Positions 47,049 through 58,257 of a stretch of 64,000 bases of DNA are shown here, piece after piece; position 1 is the first letter of the stretch, and each line of letters begins with the position of its first letter. The position numbers were made by a program, and so were the translations under genes. Below the pieces are notes generated by a model. The model had not been told where the DNA came from. It did not search any database and saw nothing but the letters and a program-made list of their open reading frames with translations. This DNA is from Arthrobotrys musiformis (lineage: Eukaryota > Ascomycota > Orbiliomycetes > Orbiliales > Orbiliaceae): contig JAVHJL010000001.1 of NCBI GenBank assembly GCA_036971715.1, positions 3,472,001-3,536,000 of the forward strand. The letters run 5' to 3'.

Positions 47049-47948
47049 GGTCGGCTAGGTTTGGGCGCTTTTATTCCGCCAAGTTTCCTTCCTTATGTTG
47101 ACTCTAGATTTTGAGATTTCGAATTCGAACTTTTGGCGACAGAAATCACTGAGAAAAGAGCGGAGGGGGAATGGAAAAGGGAATAAGTTTATTATATCGT
47201 TCCGGATCCCGAGAACAATGGCATTGAATACGAGATTTAAGGGGATATAAGATAACGGCTAAGGGTTGGCACCGAGCTGTACGTCTTACGATCTGCATCC
47301 TAATGGGCACCTATTCGTGCGACTCCTTGTGTGTCAATCGGGGCAGCCTAGCGAGCAAGCACGCTGAACCAATGGATAAATGTCAAACATGACATGCCTG
47401 TGCAGGTGCCAAGGGTGCCTGGGGAAAGCGGCTCCGTTTTTTAAAATAACATCAGTTTTAGGGCGGCGTAGCAGCAGGTTTTTGTGGCCTCCACTGGGGA
47501 AAAATAGTCGCCTTGGCCTGTTCTTTGGGCAAGCTTTGCGGATGGGAACCTTTGCCTCTTCTATTTGAAACTTTTTGTCTAGGTATATCAGAGGAGGCTG
47601 TTATTGCCCTGAGCCGCAGTTTATCATAGTGGAGACGACGCTTCTTGAAATTTCTATATTCCAAATTTCAGCATAGAACGAGGTGCAGTCGCTAAATATC
47701 ACGATGCCCCGGGTGCCGTTGAGACCCTCGATAAAATAAAAAAGCCCGGCCGTCGCTTTTCATCGAAACCAAAGTAAATGCTACTAACATGTTTGGGTAT
47801 AATAATTTCGGGGAAAACGCCTCGGTTATGGATTCTGCGTTTTGGCCCTGTTCTAGAGGTGTTCATGACTATCTCGAGAGGGACCGAATCCTGTTAGGTC
47901 GTTGTAGCTATAATGACCACGCTATCGCCTGTTTAATAGGTAACATGG
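47049..47948. other. Intergenic region
   Basis: Promoter of the membrane-protein gene and the 3' flank of LSm3 (both minus strand). Contains no recognisable gene; ORFs at 47380-47664 are random-like. Confidence 0.5.
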
Positions 47949-48411
47949 TTAGCTTCCCTTCATCTCGAATTGAAGGCTGAGGATATCCAACGGACCTCTG
48001 ACAAACAGCATCTCCGAGTTTTTCTTGACCGTCTGTAGAACCCATATAACATTACATTAGCATTCGTACCAGGTTTCAAAGTAACAAGTAGATTGATATT
48101 ATATCATACCCGTATTGTCTCATCGTCGTCCTCATCAACCACATATATCGTCTCCTCGACCTCGCCGAGTACTAGATTGCAATGCGAATCGTAGGCCTAT
48201 AGTGATGTGCCGTCCAATACCGTCAGCATTCCCTTATATATCCCCAGTTGGTGACCGATGGTGGGGGTTGGGATGAAGGAAGACACACGTGTAGCCGGCC
48301 TCTGAGCTCGCGATCCCCACGTAGCTTGACAAAGACGACTTCATCGAGAGAAAGTCGAACGAGATCCAACGGCTCCGCGACGGCGCTGGTACCGTTTTCC
48401 GTGTCGGCCAT
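47949..48411 (-). CDS. lsm3: U6 snRNA-associated Sm-like protein LSm3
   Basis: Core subunit of the LSm2-8 ring on U6 snRNA and of the LSm1-7 ring in mRNA decapping. Three exons (48411-48289, 48196-48110, 48032-47949) give 97 residues: PLDLVRLSLDEVVFVKLRGDRELRGRLH for Sm1, then AYDSHCNLVLGEVEETIY, then Sm2 EMLFVRGPLDILSL. The chosen start MADTENGTSA matches the usual fungal length; a longer upstream ORF (to 48819) runs antisense into the neighbour and is not used. Introns are 92 and 77 bases. The gene is head to head with the mitochondrial ribosomal protein gene, 323 bases apart. Confidence 0.95.
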
Positions 48412-48734
48412 TGTCGGTGGAATCCTTGTCGATGGTCCTTCTTCTGGGCTTTCTGATGGAGGTTCTTTTCGGTGGACGGTGGAAACGTTGTTCGATTCTT
48501 GGAGCTTCGGTTCCTTCTGCCGATATTCAGCGTTGAGGTGGTTTTGGCGGGCAAAGCAAATTTCAACCTTTGCGACTTTTGCTTGCAACACCAAAAAGTT
48601 CACATAACATTCGACGACATCAAAAGTCCCCCCTCCGAACCCCCCCTCGATCGCAAACTCCCCCGGCCATTGACCCTGTCTGGACCCATCGTCTTTGGGA
48701 GGAGTCGGGAGAGGGCTTCCCATAGATCGCGACA
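48412..48734. other. Divergent promoter of LSm3 and mitochondrial uL15
   Basis: Only 323 bases separate the two start codons, so the pair probably shares a bidirectional promoter. No specific motif is assigned. Confidence 0.6.
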
Positions 48735-49691
48735 ATGATCCCTTCCACAACGGCTTTGAGAGCCTTACGGCAGACCCTCCGCCAACTAAGCATCTCCCCG
48801 ATATCGAACCCCTCCTCAACAGCAGCGACCTTTGCTTCCCCGATCAATCAAGTCAGATTCGCCTCCATCCTCGCAAACCTCCAAGATATCCGCACGCAGC
48901 ATACGAACAAGAAACGTGTCGGCCGTGGTCCTTCATCCGGCAAGGGTAAAACATCTGGTCGTGGTCACAAAGGTCAGGGTCAGCGTGGTGGACACAGGCC
49001 CAAGAACTTCGAGGGAGGTCAGACTCCTCAATCGATCGTAAATCCCGTAAAGGGGTTTAAGAACCCTCTGGTGAAGCATTTTACGCCGTTGAATTTGGGT
49101 ACATTGCAGTTATGGATCAACCAGGGACGGATCGATCCCTCGAAGCCGATTACTTTGAAGGAATTGTACGATTCGAGGGCGGTTCATGGTGTCAAAGATG
49201 GCGTTAAGCTGTTGGCAAGAGTATGCATACTATTCCCAAAGAATGTATCAATATTTGGGTAAAGTCTAATGGTTGTTATTTAGGATGTCGAAGAATTCAC
49301 GGCCAAGGTTGAAATCGAGGTCAACAAGGCCTCCCGACAAGCAATCGAGAAAATCGAATCTCTCGGCGGCAAGGTTACGACAAAATTCTACACAAGAGAA
49401 GGTATCCGGTTCATCACAAGGCCACATCTGTTCCCTGATGGCCACAGACTTGCCGGTCCGACATCGAGAGCGGATATCGAATACTACAGAGACCCGGCGC
49501 ACAGAGGTTACCTCACACACCTCGTCAGACCCGGCGAGACTCCAAGTTTGTTCTGGGGTAGGAAACCCCAGCCGAAGAAGCCAACGGCCGAGAAGCAGGT
49601 ACCAACCGTGAAGAAGAGTGCAGCGGAGCTTGAGGTGCAGAAGAAGAAGAAGGAATTGAGGAAAGCACAGTCCGAAAACAGAGTCTTCTAG
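48735..49691 (+). CDS. mrpl10: Mitochondrial large-subunit ribosomal protein uL15 (MRPL10)
   Basis: Two exons (48735-49220, 49284-49691) give 297 residues. A Ser/Thr/Arg-rich N-terminal targeting segment of about 45 residues precedes the uL15 core: RVGRGPSSGKGKTSGRGHKGQ, then GGHRPKNFEGGQTP and a PITLKELYDSRAVHGVKDG stretch. The second exon adds the KVTTKFYTREGIRFITRPHLF region and a Lys-rich C-terminal tail. The protein is imported into mitochondria and builds the large ribosomal subunit. The intron of 63 bases is in phase 0. Confidence 0.93.
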
Positions 49692-49987
49692 TCAAGACAC
49701 CCGAACACACAGACACTCATTGAATTCTATTGTATGATATAATTTTAACACGGAGATCTTTGGCGGAGGAGTATATTGTACATAGCTATTCCGATATCCT
49801 CTAAATATATTGTTGGTTTGCAGTTACTCTTTGATATGTGCGACATTGTGATATTCGCTTTTTATAGCTGGGCGAACTCTTTTTATATCCCAGTCGCTTA
49901 ACCTCAACCTCAACCTCACCTGTGATTCACCACCCATCACCAATCCTCCCCATACGATATCACGACAACCACCCCCAACCACCCAAC

Positions 49988-51337
49988 ATGCCTTCAGAAT
50001 CCGAAGCAATCGAGTTCGCAAACTCGCCCATCTCCTTCTACGAACTCCTAAACCTCGAAACCACAGCTGAAGCAAAGGACGTCCGGCGCGCCTACCGAAA
50101 AACCGCGCTCCAATACCATCCAGACAAGAATCCCGTAAGTCCCCCAAACCACCCATTCCCCCCGATCCCTCCCCGATCACACACCCTCGCTGAACGACCG
50201 TCAAATTCTCTCTCTTTTTTCGTACCATCTACAGTGAAAAATACATAAAATGGACCTATACCAACCACACAAACCGTCTCCTCCCAACTAAAATAGGATA
50301 ACCCCTCCGCCGTCGAAAAATTCCACCTCCTCACCGCCGCGCAAGAGATTCTTTGCGACGTAGCATTACGCGCAGCATACGACAATGCCCTCGCTGCGAA
50401 GGTCGCCAAGAAGCGACGCGCGGAAGCGTACGATAGTAATCGACGGCAGATGAAAGAGGAACTCGAGGCTCGAGAGAATAGTTTTAAACGACAGAAGACC
50501 GATGCCGACGAGAAGAAACGGGAGTTCGAAAGGCTGAAGGAAGAAGGTGCGAGGAGGAGGATGGAGATGGATGAGAGAAAGAAAAGGGAGGCTGCTATTG
50601 AAGCAGATGAGGAGGAGGAGGAGGAGGCTGCAAAGATGGAAGTCGACCAGGACGACGGTCAAGACGCGGCAGCCGGTGAATCAAAATTCTCGGAGCTGGA
50701 TCGAACGCTCAAGGTGAAATGGAGACGGAAAGGAGCTGGCGAAATGATGGACAAGGCGGGTTTAGTAGACTTGTTCAGTCGATTTGGAAAGATCGATGAG
50801 TGCGTGGTGGTTTCCGGGAACTCCGAAAAGGAAAAGAGATATTCTAGCGCCCTGCTGATATTCCACAACATCGCACATGCCTATGCCGCTGTCCACCGCG
50901 ATAAGAAGGCTCTAGAGGAAGAAGACGACGAGTGGGGGATATTCAGAGATGTAGTCTGGGCGGCAGGCAAGGAGCCGGACTTGACCTTCAAAAGACCATC
51001 CAAACCAATCGACACAAAGAAGGAAGCACCACCGGCACCATCGAAGCCGCAATCGAATCCCAAAGAGGCTAAAGATGACGGAGAGGATAAATTTCCCACA
51101 TTCTCCAAAAGCTACAAACCCGCCTCCAAACCCGCACCATCATTTAGTTTTAAAGCATCATCATTCAAGAAACCCACAACGTCCACAGCATCATCAAGCC
51201 GGGCGGACGAATTGGACTTCGAATCGGTGACTTTAATGAGGATGAAAGCCAAGGCAGCCGAAAGGCGTCAAGCAGAGCAGCAAAAACTAGCAGAGGAACT
51301 TCTGAAGCGAGAAGCCGAAGAAGAGAAGGCCGAGTGA
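49988..51337 (+). CDS. DnaJ-RRM splicing factor (Cwc23/DNAJC17 family)
   Basis: Two exons (49988-50134, 50297-51337) give 395 residues. The J domain (residues 14-80) has FYELLNLETTAEAKDVRRAYRKTALQYHPDKNP with the invariant HPD loop. A Lys/Glu/Arg-rich coiled helix follows (about 85-165), then an RRM-like domain (about 180-260) with VKWRRKG, LVDLFSRFGKIDECVVV and ALLIFHNIAHAYAAV. The C-terminus is Pro/Ser/Lys-rich and ends with DELDFESVTLMRMKAKAAERR, common to DNAJC17. The family assists late spliceosome steps such as disassembly. Its end lies only 62 bases from the Iba57 stop. Confidence 0.93.
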
Positions 51338-51399
51338 CCTAGTTTATACCCACCCACAATATCATACACCATCTAATCTAAAACCCCCACAAGTAGTTT

Positions 51400-52706
51400 C
51401 TACAAAACCTCATTCGTAACCGCCCCAGTAGCATGCCACTCCGGCACAAAAGCCTTAACCTTCACCACCTCCCCAACCCCCTCCCCAAGATCCACCTTGA
51501 ACTCATCCACCTCCGGATCAAAACTCGGCCCCTCCCCTCCCAAGCTCGTCCCCGTCATGATCTCTAACCTACACAACGCCAGCCCAATATTCCCCACACT
51601 CCCAAAAAACTTCCCCGCCGACCTCCCCTTCTTATTCACCCGTGATATATTCCCACTAGCCGGTATCACCGGCAGCGTAGCCCCAAAAACCGGATCATAA
51701 ACCGGCGAATCCGTCTTCTCCAACGGTTCGGGGGAAGTATACAACTGCACCGGCAATATCCTCTTCCTAACCACACCCGTATGTCTGGTCCTAATCGTCA
51801 ACTCCTGCCCAACATAACACCCCTTATGGAAATTAATCCCAGACATATAATCAATATTCGACTCCTGCGGAAGTCCACTCCCAGACATAATCTCCCCGGG
51901 CGTCTCAGGAACCCCCAGTAAATACCTCTTAAGTCTATACGTAATCTCATCGTCAGGAGCAGTAACCAGCCCTTCGGACGGCGATACATCCGCCGGAAGT
52001 ACAACCCTACGCCCCATACCAGGTGCCCTGGGATCCACGCATCCGATCTTAAGATTCGATGAATGATCGGTAGCTTCCTCGCCTTCTCCTTCCAATCGGA
52101 AGGAATTGGGAACAGACCACACGTTGAAATCGTCGACGGCTTTGACGACAAACTTCGATCGAAGCTTGTACCGTCTGATATGCTTCAGCAGCTCCGGCGC
52201 CAGCTCCGCGCCAACATCAATCAGGAACGCTGGGTCATCGCTATCATTCGTGAGCTGTGCGTTCCTGGAGTGATTGGTCGGGTATATGAAGACGTCATAA
52301 AGAACCCTTCCCTGCATACATATCCAACCCATCAGTAACCCCATACATCCCAAATTGTCCCAATTAAATAAAAAAAAAGAAAGAAAATACCAACCTGCGC
52401 CGTCAAAAAAGCAGAATACAACCCCTCCACATTCCTCGAATCCGGCACAACATTCGTCGTAATCCCGTGCAAAAAATCCGCAGCGTCACGACCCTGTATC
52501 GAAATCAACCTTCTCGACTCAGAAAGTTTGAAAACCCGATGTTCGGCGGGCGGTCCGGGCGGTAATAGAATCCTTTGCGACTCCGGATTCACGGGAACCG
52601 CATCGCGAAGACCTCGAGAGGTCGAGATTGCTCGTTTTTGAGAGCACGAACGGCATATATAGCCGAGTCTTTGGGCTGTGCTCCGGAGTGACATGATCGG
52701 ATGCAT
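51400..52706 (-). CDS. iba57: Iba57, mitochondrial iron-sulfur assembly factor
   Basis: Acts with Isa1/Isa2 to make [4Fe-4S] clusters for aconitase, lipoate synthase and homoaconitase in the mitochondrial matrix. Two exons (52706-52395, 52311-51400) give 415 residues, or 411 from the second Met. A basic/Ser-rich N-terminus with a RSCSQKRA-type segment looks like a presequence. GcvT-like folate-binding regions follow, with LISIQGRDAADFLHGITTNV and the diagnostic KGCYVGQE at residues 267-274. The C-terminus ends EWHATGAV. Intron of 83 bases in phase 0, preceded by GCGCAG. Confidence 0.93.
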
Positions 52707-52839
52707 GGAGTGAACTGAAGGAAGCTTTTAAATTTAGTGTTTGTAAATTGTCACAGGCCGAACAACGCGATATTCATGATTTATCAGCAAAATACCACAG
52801 ACATATCGCACTATCGACGTTTCTACCAATTCAAAGGCT

Positions 52840-53233
52840 ATGACGGTTAGTCGGCCTACGTTGTAATTCCTTTTAATTTACTTTTACTCCTTCAGTACAA
52901 TTTTCCCTCGTAAACCGGAGCCGGCTGAAGCCGTCATAGCTAAATTTTTTTAAAAGGAAATTTATTGAAAAATTTGTAGTACCGACTTACGTAACAGGAA
53001 AACGCCTTCGTGAGCAAGCATTAAAAGGCAAAGAGGAAACATTAAAAGAGTTGAAATGTAAGTAACGAAGTAATGCTTTAGTTAACATGTGTTATCTGAC
53101 GCATGCTTTTGGAATGTGTAGCGGGTAAGTTTTGGGATTTAAAGAAAGAAAAAGAGAAAACAGCGCTTGTGAGTAGAAAATTGGGGTATTGAAAGAGGCC
53201 TCTAAAGCTTTTTAGAGGCAACGAAAGAAATGA
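52840..53233 (+). CDS. Predicted 61-residue basic protein in five small exons
   Basis: Reconstructed by reading splice signals; no ORF above 60 codons covers it. Exons are 52840-52845, 52896-52909, 52957-53057, 53122-53168 and 53216-53233, joined by four GT-AG introns of 50, 47, 64 and 47 bases, ending in TGA. The frame is intact across all junctions. The 61-residue product begins MTYNFPS, continues through KFIEKFVVPTYVTGKRLREQ into a Lys/Glu-rich helix, and ends TALRQRKK. Its codons are AT-richer than those of neighbours. The helix-like second half could bind nucleic acid or a partner. I know no homologue; the alternative is that the gap is non-coding and the splice sites are chance. Confidence 0.5.
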
Positions 53234-53365
53234 AACGAGACCCATTCCAGTTTTAGTTAAAGAAGCTTATTTAAAAGAAAAGTTGCGATAGCACGCTCAA
53301 GTCAAAACAACGACGGCATCTTATCATAGCGGGGGCAAACAACAGAAATAAGACGGATGCGATTC

Positions 53366-56105
53366 CTAGTGTCCCAAGGCGGAACGAACGTTGGTGCCGA
53401 GCATCGGGGCATTCGGATTGATATTGCCGGGCTTATTGGTTTCCGGGAGCTGGGCATAGGGGCCAGCATGAGTAGGACCAGCAGCGAAACCAATAGGGCC
53501 AAATCCAGCTCCATCAAGGTTAAGACCGCCGGTTTCAAAGTCGGCACCAGAGTCGCGAGGAGCGCGAAGCTGGGCTCGGCCGGTACCATGCGGCTTGCGA
53601 GTGACAGCGATAGGCTTTGGAATGTCCTTGGACTCCTTCGCGGTTCCGATGCTAAAGATAGGCGATTCCCAGCGTTCGCCATCACGGGCCATCTCCTTGT
53701 ACTTGGTAGCAGTGGATGAAGTACCAGTAGGAAGTTGGATGTCTTTGAACATTGAATCCTCTTGGGTGATAGCAATATTCGCTTTTTTGTCGGCGGTGGC
53801 CTTCTGTACCTTTTCCTTCTTCTGTGTGAATTCGTGTTGGGCGGCAGACCAATAACGTTGGAAAACGTTTCGAGCTTTCTCGGGGTCTGGGTTTTCCCTC
53901 AAGTCCTCCCCGACTTTGTCTGCCTCAGTCTTGATGGCGTATAGCTTGCGGTCGAGATCAGAGAAGGATGTCTTAATCTGTTTCTCAAGAACTTTTTGCA
54001 AGGCTGGACGGACGACCTTCAAAAGGAGCGGTTTGAAGACGCTGAAGAGCAATTTATGCTTGCTCTGTTTGAGCTTAATGTTGATATGCTTGACATCAAC
54101 GTCAACCTTGTCGATTTGGAAGAAATGGGCACGATCTTTCTTCTCAGCAGTTGACATCTTGATAGTGAAGCTAAACCCTTCACCTCCCAAGTAAATATCC
54201 ATCAAACCGGTGTCAGTGAGTGATGGGAATCCCTGCTTCTTCTTAATATAAAAGCTGACATCCTTGAGATCACACTGAACACCAGAAACGGCAAGCATAA
54301 CTTTCTGCTTGTTCTTGCTAGTGACGTCCTTACGTCCCCATCGAAAGTATGAATCATTGCCGAACTCGAAGACATTGGGCATGAGGTTGTCTCCTTCAAT
54401 AACAAGATTCTCGATGATGACGTCGAATTGTTTATCAGTATACTCAATTCGGGGGACTGGGACATAGCGAACAGTTTCAAAGAACCCAGGGATGATAACG
54501 GTGGTAACGTCAGTAACGAGGTGTTTCTTGAAAACTGCTTTGCCATTTGTGTCCTTGCCAAGATTGTTCAAGAACTTTGTGATCGAGTCAGCGAATTGCT
54601 TGTTCTGAGGGTCTTGCGTGAACTGATCACTGAGGAACTTGAATTCATCGACAACGCGATCCGTATGGTCCTGGTAGCGCTCACGAAGGAGGAAGCGGCC
54701 ACGATCGTAAAGACTATTGTACTCATCGTTGGCAGAGTCGGACAAAATATACCCTTGCTGCTTCAAACACCTGCGAATGTATACATCGATATCCTTGAAC
54801 CAATCCTTCAATTGTGAGTCCTGATCAGCATCCCTATAGACATCATTGATGGCCTGGAAGAGGTCCTCAGAGGAAGTGTTGTTGGCGAATCGCTCGACAA
54901 TAACACGAAGTAAGTCCTCTACAGACTTGAGGTGATTGTCATCACGAACGGTTGAGACAGATGTATTGGCTTGCTCTCCAACAGACTTGGTGTGACCAGC
55001 ATACGTCCCAGCGAGATGCAACAAAGTGTCAATGGCCTGTTGGTAGTCCTCGTGGCCTTGGATTTCGACGATCATCTTCTTCAGGCGATAAATGGTTTGG
55101 TCGCGACGTTCCTGTGGGACCTTCCCCTTAAGATAATCAGAGGCCCGTCGTTTATATTCGTTGCTCGTCTCATTAATCTTCTTTTTTTGATCTTCCAATT
55201 TTTGGTCATCCTTGCGGGCATCTAAGGTGTTCAGTCCGGCCTGGAGCCCGCCCTGAGCATCGATGCCTGATGGGGAACCAGTTTGGTACTCGCCAACTGC
55301 TCTTTCAGCGAGGTCTTGTGGATCCCTGGAGCCCTCTGGGTGGGCTGCTGCTGTGGTATCTCCAACAGCTTGCTTGACGTCTTCAGTGTTGACAGGAGCA
55401 TTCTTATTGAAGGCGCCTTTAGCGCGTTTTTGGATGGCATCACGAGAGAGATCTGGTGCCTCATGCCAGGTGTTTTCCTCAGCAGGTCTGTCAAGTTGGT
55501 TGATTTGATCTTGGGATGGCTGGAGCCTTCCTCCAGCCCTTTGGGCAGCATCAGCTGCGATATCTCGGAAAAGTATTGTGCAATCCGAAACTACAACCCA
55601 ACTCTCAATTAGTGTCCACCAATCCAAATAGGGGCGGGTTGTTGAAAAAGGGGTCAATAAACTTACGAAGTTTTCTGAATTGTCCATTGGTAATAATCAA
55701 AGTTCCTAGTGTTCGGAGGCCATCAAGAGCATTGTTGCCATCCTCTTGAGCCTGTTCCTTGCTAATAGGTGCATTTGGACTTGGGCCGCTAGCAGTCTTA
55801 GAAGCATGTTGGGCGTGCCAGATGAACTCTTGAATGGCTTGATCATGGTTTTTGGTAAGAAGGAGTAACTTGGCCTCGTTGATAACGGTCTTGAGGTCGT
55901 CAACTAGAGACTTCCCTTCGTCGGAGAGCTTATCACTCGGCGACGAGAGGGCCTTCGATTCTAGGATGCTGTTGAGAGCAACGTCGATTTGTTGGTTAGA
56001 AGGGACCTTGCCATTGGTGAAGGCGTTGTAGATTCCGAACAATCTCAGTTTCTTCTCGATATCAGCATCTCGGACCTTCGGGTCCACTGGGACGTTAACC
56101 GACAT
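53366..56105 (-). CDS. HAM1-like protein (BPI/LBP-like fold)
   Basis: Two exons (56105-55667, 55590-53366) give 887 residues matching the fungal HAM1-like family, whose N- and C-terminal regions have been modelled with lipid-binding BPI/LBP-like folds. Landmarks are RLFGIYNAFTNGKVPSNQQ near the start, RDIAADAAQRAGG, DYLKGKVPQERRDQTIYRLKKM, WGRKDVTSKNKQKVML, GGEGFSFTIKM and a low-complexity C-terminus with Gly/Pro-rich repeats. The intron splits a Leu codon. No signal peptide or membrane segment is visible, so a cytosolic or peripheral-membrane role is likely. The function is unknown to me. Confidence 0.82.
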
Positions 56106-58257
56106 GATGAAACGACTGTCAGTATGTAGTATTTTTAGAAGTTTTCTATGCTATCACGGTACGATTGATGGTGGATTTTGATGAAGTTGATGAGATAAGA
56201 TGAGGTATGATGAGGTATGATGATTGGAACCAATCCGGGGAGGTTGATGGAAGTTATCAAAAGGGGAGTTCGAGAGCCCGGGCTAGAAGAAGGTGGTCCT
56301 TATAACGAAGCAATTATTTTATATACGCTGTCGTCGGTGCGGCAATGTAATGCGATAAAATGATGATAATAATATGATGTGGAGTTGTGGTACAGCGAGA
56401 ATCGTCTCAGAGGAGCGTAGTATCAGATCTGCCTTTCTGCGCGCACCGGGCTGGCCGCATTCCTTTATATACTAATACCACATTCCCAGCCCTTGAGCAC
56501 CAGTATGAAACCAGAACAGTGCTCTACTCACAAATTTGACTTTTGACATCGACATTTGCATCTGATATTTTAAATTCTGTTTCTTGTTTTTTCACTTGTT
56601 TGGGGAATAAGTTGGGGTGTTAACGTTAGTCAGTTATGATATATTGGTGACGAAACAGGAGCGTGTTCTGGCGTTCTAGCTCGACCATCCGCCACCCGAT
56701 TAAAATCACACTCCAGTTCCCATAGATCGGGTTAACCCAAGACTTATCGCTCTGGTGGTGCTGCCCGTAGAGACTATATCTCGTTATTTGTGTCTCGGAC
56801 CTTTCCTCTCTGGCCCCAGTAGCCATGCCTAATTTTTAACATTTTATTTTACCTTATTTTGCGCATAGATCAAACCAAATTACAAGGGAAAATGTAGACT
56901 AAGAACAAACATTAGTATGGCCCCAATACAAGATCGGATCCATACTATTCTACTTTCCTATCAATCGTGTGTATAGATGGTGTCTTAAGTTTAGTATCAA
57001 TGCATATAATTAAGCATATTGATATGTGATGTATAGCGATATCGACCAAAAAGCTAGTGGTTCCGATTCAAAACCCCTCAACTAAATCCGAATTTTCTTT
57101 AGAAAATCTAGTCAAGAGACCCGGATCTACGCCCAAAAAGAAGCCCGAGGCGCGGCCTCTTGGAAAATCCTCAATTGCATTTTTCGCTCATGGGGTGATG
57201 GAACGACACTGTCGTCATGGTCATGAACATCCACAGGACGACGTTTACAGGCGCCCTCGAACGTCATAATGACATCGAACGAATGGAAATGTGTTGCCGG
57301 AGGTTGCCAAGACCCGTCTCGCAAACTGGACCATACAAAAGGCCCACGCTAGTCTATTCTGGGAAACACAACGTTGCAACACTGTTTTTCAGTTCTCTGA
57401 GGTCGGGTATCCCTGTTTCGATTCCCAACTACTAAACTCGTGCTAAGTAAATTTCGACGACAGTGAAAACCCAGGAGGCTATGAAAAAGCTGCAATTTTA
57501 TATTTATTGGAGATTGAGTTGATTCGGAGAATATTGACCGTCAATATATATCACTGTCGAATACCCTGCAGAACGGCATGATCATGAGTCGTATCAATCA
57601 AGCCTCAATATCTCCGAAATTACTCGGCCCATTTCCTCGTTCAGCCGCAACTCACAAACAGCGAAATAATTGTCTTGGCTTCGCGAATTCGGTTCTGTAG
57701 CCTATCATCGGACCTCGCACTTCGGAATGAGTACCATTTATCTCGTGAGAGCTGAAGTGTCTACATACAGCGCAGGACAACATTCGCCCATAAAAATTCC
57801 TTGAAACCCCTGTATCGGGGCCTAGACCTCTAGTGGCAAAGAGGAACAGTCAAAACATCAGATTCAAAGATGATGTTCGCCGCTTTTCGTCCGCTGGCGT
57901 CTCCGCCCGAACACCATGTAGTACATACCAGTGCGAGTAGACGCCGAGAACTCACGACAACATTTGGTGGCGTTTTTCTACGCATGTGCACGAACGCCTC
58001 GAACAACAGGGTTGGTGCGCTCCCCTATTTTCGGCCAGCTCGGAAAGAAAAGAGACGCAGGGTCCATTCCACTCTGCGATACATTTTATTATGTAAATTA
58101 GCTTGAGGAAGGTACTTTTCTCTTCCTCTGACTGTCACTCTTTTCCATCCAATTCTTCGAAAAAACCTTAAACGTCGGTTAGTTCCACCAAAAGCCCGAT
58201 CAAGCGCGAAGGTTTATATTATATATAATTATAATTATAAGGAACACTGCGCGCGCG
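56106..58257. other. Gene-poor intergenic region
   Basis: 2.15 kb between two divergent genes. It carries the promoter of the HAM1-like gene (GATGAGGTATGATGAGG repeats near 56200) and of the secreted protein. The ORFs at 56626-56826 and 57870-58106 lack support. No RNA gene or repeat element found. Confidence 0.5.

Noticed and set aside
48223..48819. 198-codon minus-strand ORF that extends LSm3 upstream
   Set aside because: The N-terminal extension would overlap the mitochondrial uL15 start and has no LSm3-like sequence; MADTENG start fits family length.
56626..56826. 66-codon minus-strand ORF
   Set aside because: No recognisable motif or splice partner; random-length expectation in a 2-kb gap.
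57870..58106. 78-codon plus-strand ORF before the secreted protein
   Set aside because: Arg-rich without conserved pattern and not joined by any convincing splice to the signal peptide exon.
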